Positions 63,290-64,000 of a DNA stretch of 64,000 nucleotides are shown here, one piece after another. How positions within the stretch are numbered: position 1 is the stretch's first letter; the number at the start of each line of letters is the position of its first letter. The position numbers and the translations under genes were made by a program. The notes beneath the pieces are model-generated. The model was not told the origin of the DNA and did no database searches. It worked only from the letters and a program-made list of their open reading frames with translations. Source of the DNA: Mermis nigrescens (taxonomy: Eukaryota; Nematoda; Enoplea; Mermithida; Mermithidae); contig JAVLUZ010000157.1 of assembly GCA_036768485.1 (NCBI GenBank), positions 14,511,877 through 14,575,876 of the forward strand. Reading direction: 5' to 3'.

Positions 63290-63617
63290 AAGAGGTGAGA
63301 AACGTACGTGACGGGGGGTTTGAGAGGGGTTTTCACTCCACCCACCCCCCCCACCCCATGGAAAATTTTTCACCCCCGCAAAAATTTTTTCACCTCCCAA
63401 ATCCCATAAAAATCTTTTCACCCCCCCAGAACTCACGATTTGTCCAAAGTTTCCAAAAATTTCCAGAAAATTCGTATGTTTTTATGCTCTAAAAAGATAG
63501 AGCACTGTCAGAAACACCGAAAAACGATGTTTTTGACGTGTACCCGCCATTTTTGAGACCAAAAAGACACTTAAAAATTTCATCTCCCCCAGAATTTCCA
63601 TGCTGTGCATGTCTGGT
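63290..63617. mobile_element. Family D MITE, copy D10, deleted core
   Basis: GAGGGGTTTTCACTCCACCC, C-rich block, AAAAAGATAGAGCACTGTCAG and ATTTCCATGCTGTGCATGTC. The AT-rich middle with the GC palindrome is deleted. Confidence 0.7.
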
Positions 63618-64000
63618 GAAAGAAATTGTTATTCTTTCTAATATTCCCGAACACCGAAGCCGTCAAGCAATTTTTAAGAAAGTTTCATAACACGTGCAAT
63701 CAAAATATTTACACATTCGAACTAAAATTATTGAATAATTATAGTAATAGCTAATTAATTCAAAGAGAATCAATCAAATAAAAATAACTATGGTGCACAA
63801 ATTAAAATTCAAAAAGAAACTAAAATATCTATGGCGCAAAAATTGAAATTCGATTTAGATAAATGGAAAATAGTTTAGTCGATCGTAATAGAAAACTTAA
63901 TAACAGCATGACGTCATCATAACATGACGTCATCATAAATACTTCGAATATTCTTCGAATCAACTCAATCCTTCATTCATAATTTGAAAATTCTTAATAA
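63618..64000. other. AT-rich end of window
   Basis: A tandem pair of ATGACGTCATCATAA at 63909..63939, each copy holding the palindrome ATGACGTCAT, is the only notable sequence. It matches a CRE/ATF-type site but has no gene context here. Confidence 0.4.

Noticed and set aside
1..64000. tRNA, rRNA or snRNA genes
   Set aside because: Reading both strands by eye I found no convincing tRNA A/B box pair with a foldable cloverleaf. A covariance-model search would be needed to be certain.

Overview
This is eukaryotic, AT-rich, intron-rich and very repeat-dense DNA, most likely from an invertebrate animal. An arthropod is my guess, from the style of the transporter, a BESS-like peptide and a retroelement relic with a GIY-YIG-type tail; I cannot name the species. 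I see no bacterial operon structure, ribosome binding sites, CRISPR array or tRNA/rRNA gene.

Main gene. One gene on the minus strand fills 3816..48828. By hand I assembled 20 coding exons with GT/AG borders and compatible phases. They encode a Na-K-2Cl-type cation-chloride cotransporter (SLC12 family, NKCC/NCC branch) of about 1,227 residues, from an N-terminal RFQV kinase-docking motif to the conserved ending SVLTFYS and a stop. Two exons (30788..31140 and 18364..18613) each lack one nucleotide needed to keep frame. Two residues expected to touch K+ are changed (Asn to Ser in TM1, Tyr to Cys in TM3), so K+ coupling may differ from classic NKCC.

Repeats. Introns and flanks are packed with short non-autonomous DNA transposons. 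I define families by shared ends. A: CAGTG ends, 8-bp target duplications, internal CGGCGCTTCGCGCCG and TGTACATGTACA palindromes, 11 copies. I: CAGGCACGTA ends, 8-bp duplications. C: CATACCTGGGCG-like ends, 8-bp duplications. J: CAGNGGCGGAT ends, 8-bp duplications. G: GGGCCGAATGACAG ends, TAA duplication. K: TAGTGCTGG ends, TA duplication. B, D, E, F, L and N are further short families. Two larger hAT-like elements lie at 21465..22102 and 57056..58509, and a GC-rich 2.3-kb element with long inverted ends at 15161..17439. Many copies are nested, which gives a relative order of insertion. Three copies sit within 9-25 nt of NKCC splice sites, with the splice dinucleotides intact.

Layout. 1..3540: flank with A, C and L copies. 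3816..48828: NKCC gene with repeats in the introns. 48829..64000: upstream flank with N, F, D, L, hAT and G elements, a diverged tandem array (52730..53290) and a possible BESS-motif exon fragment (60308..60469). A decayed retroelement fragment lies in intron 17 (about 7280..7740). The only convincing host gene is the cotransporter. The most unusual feature is the sharing of one GC-rich palindrome among several otherwise different transposon families. I found no enzyme-based system of a new kind.
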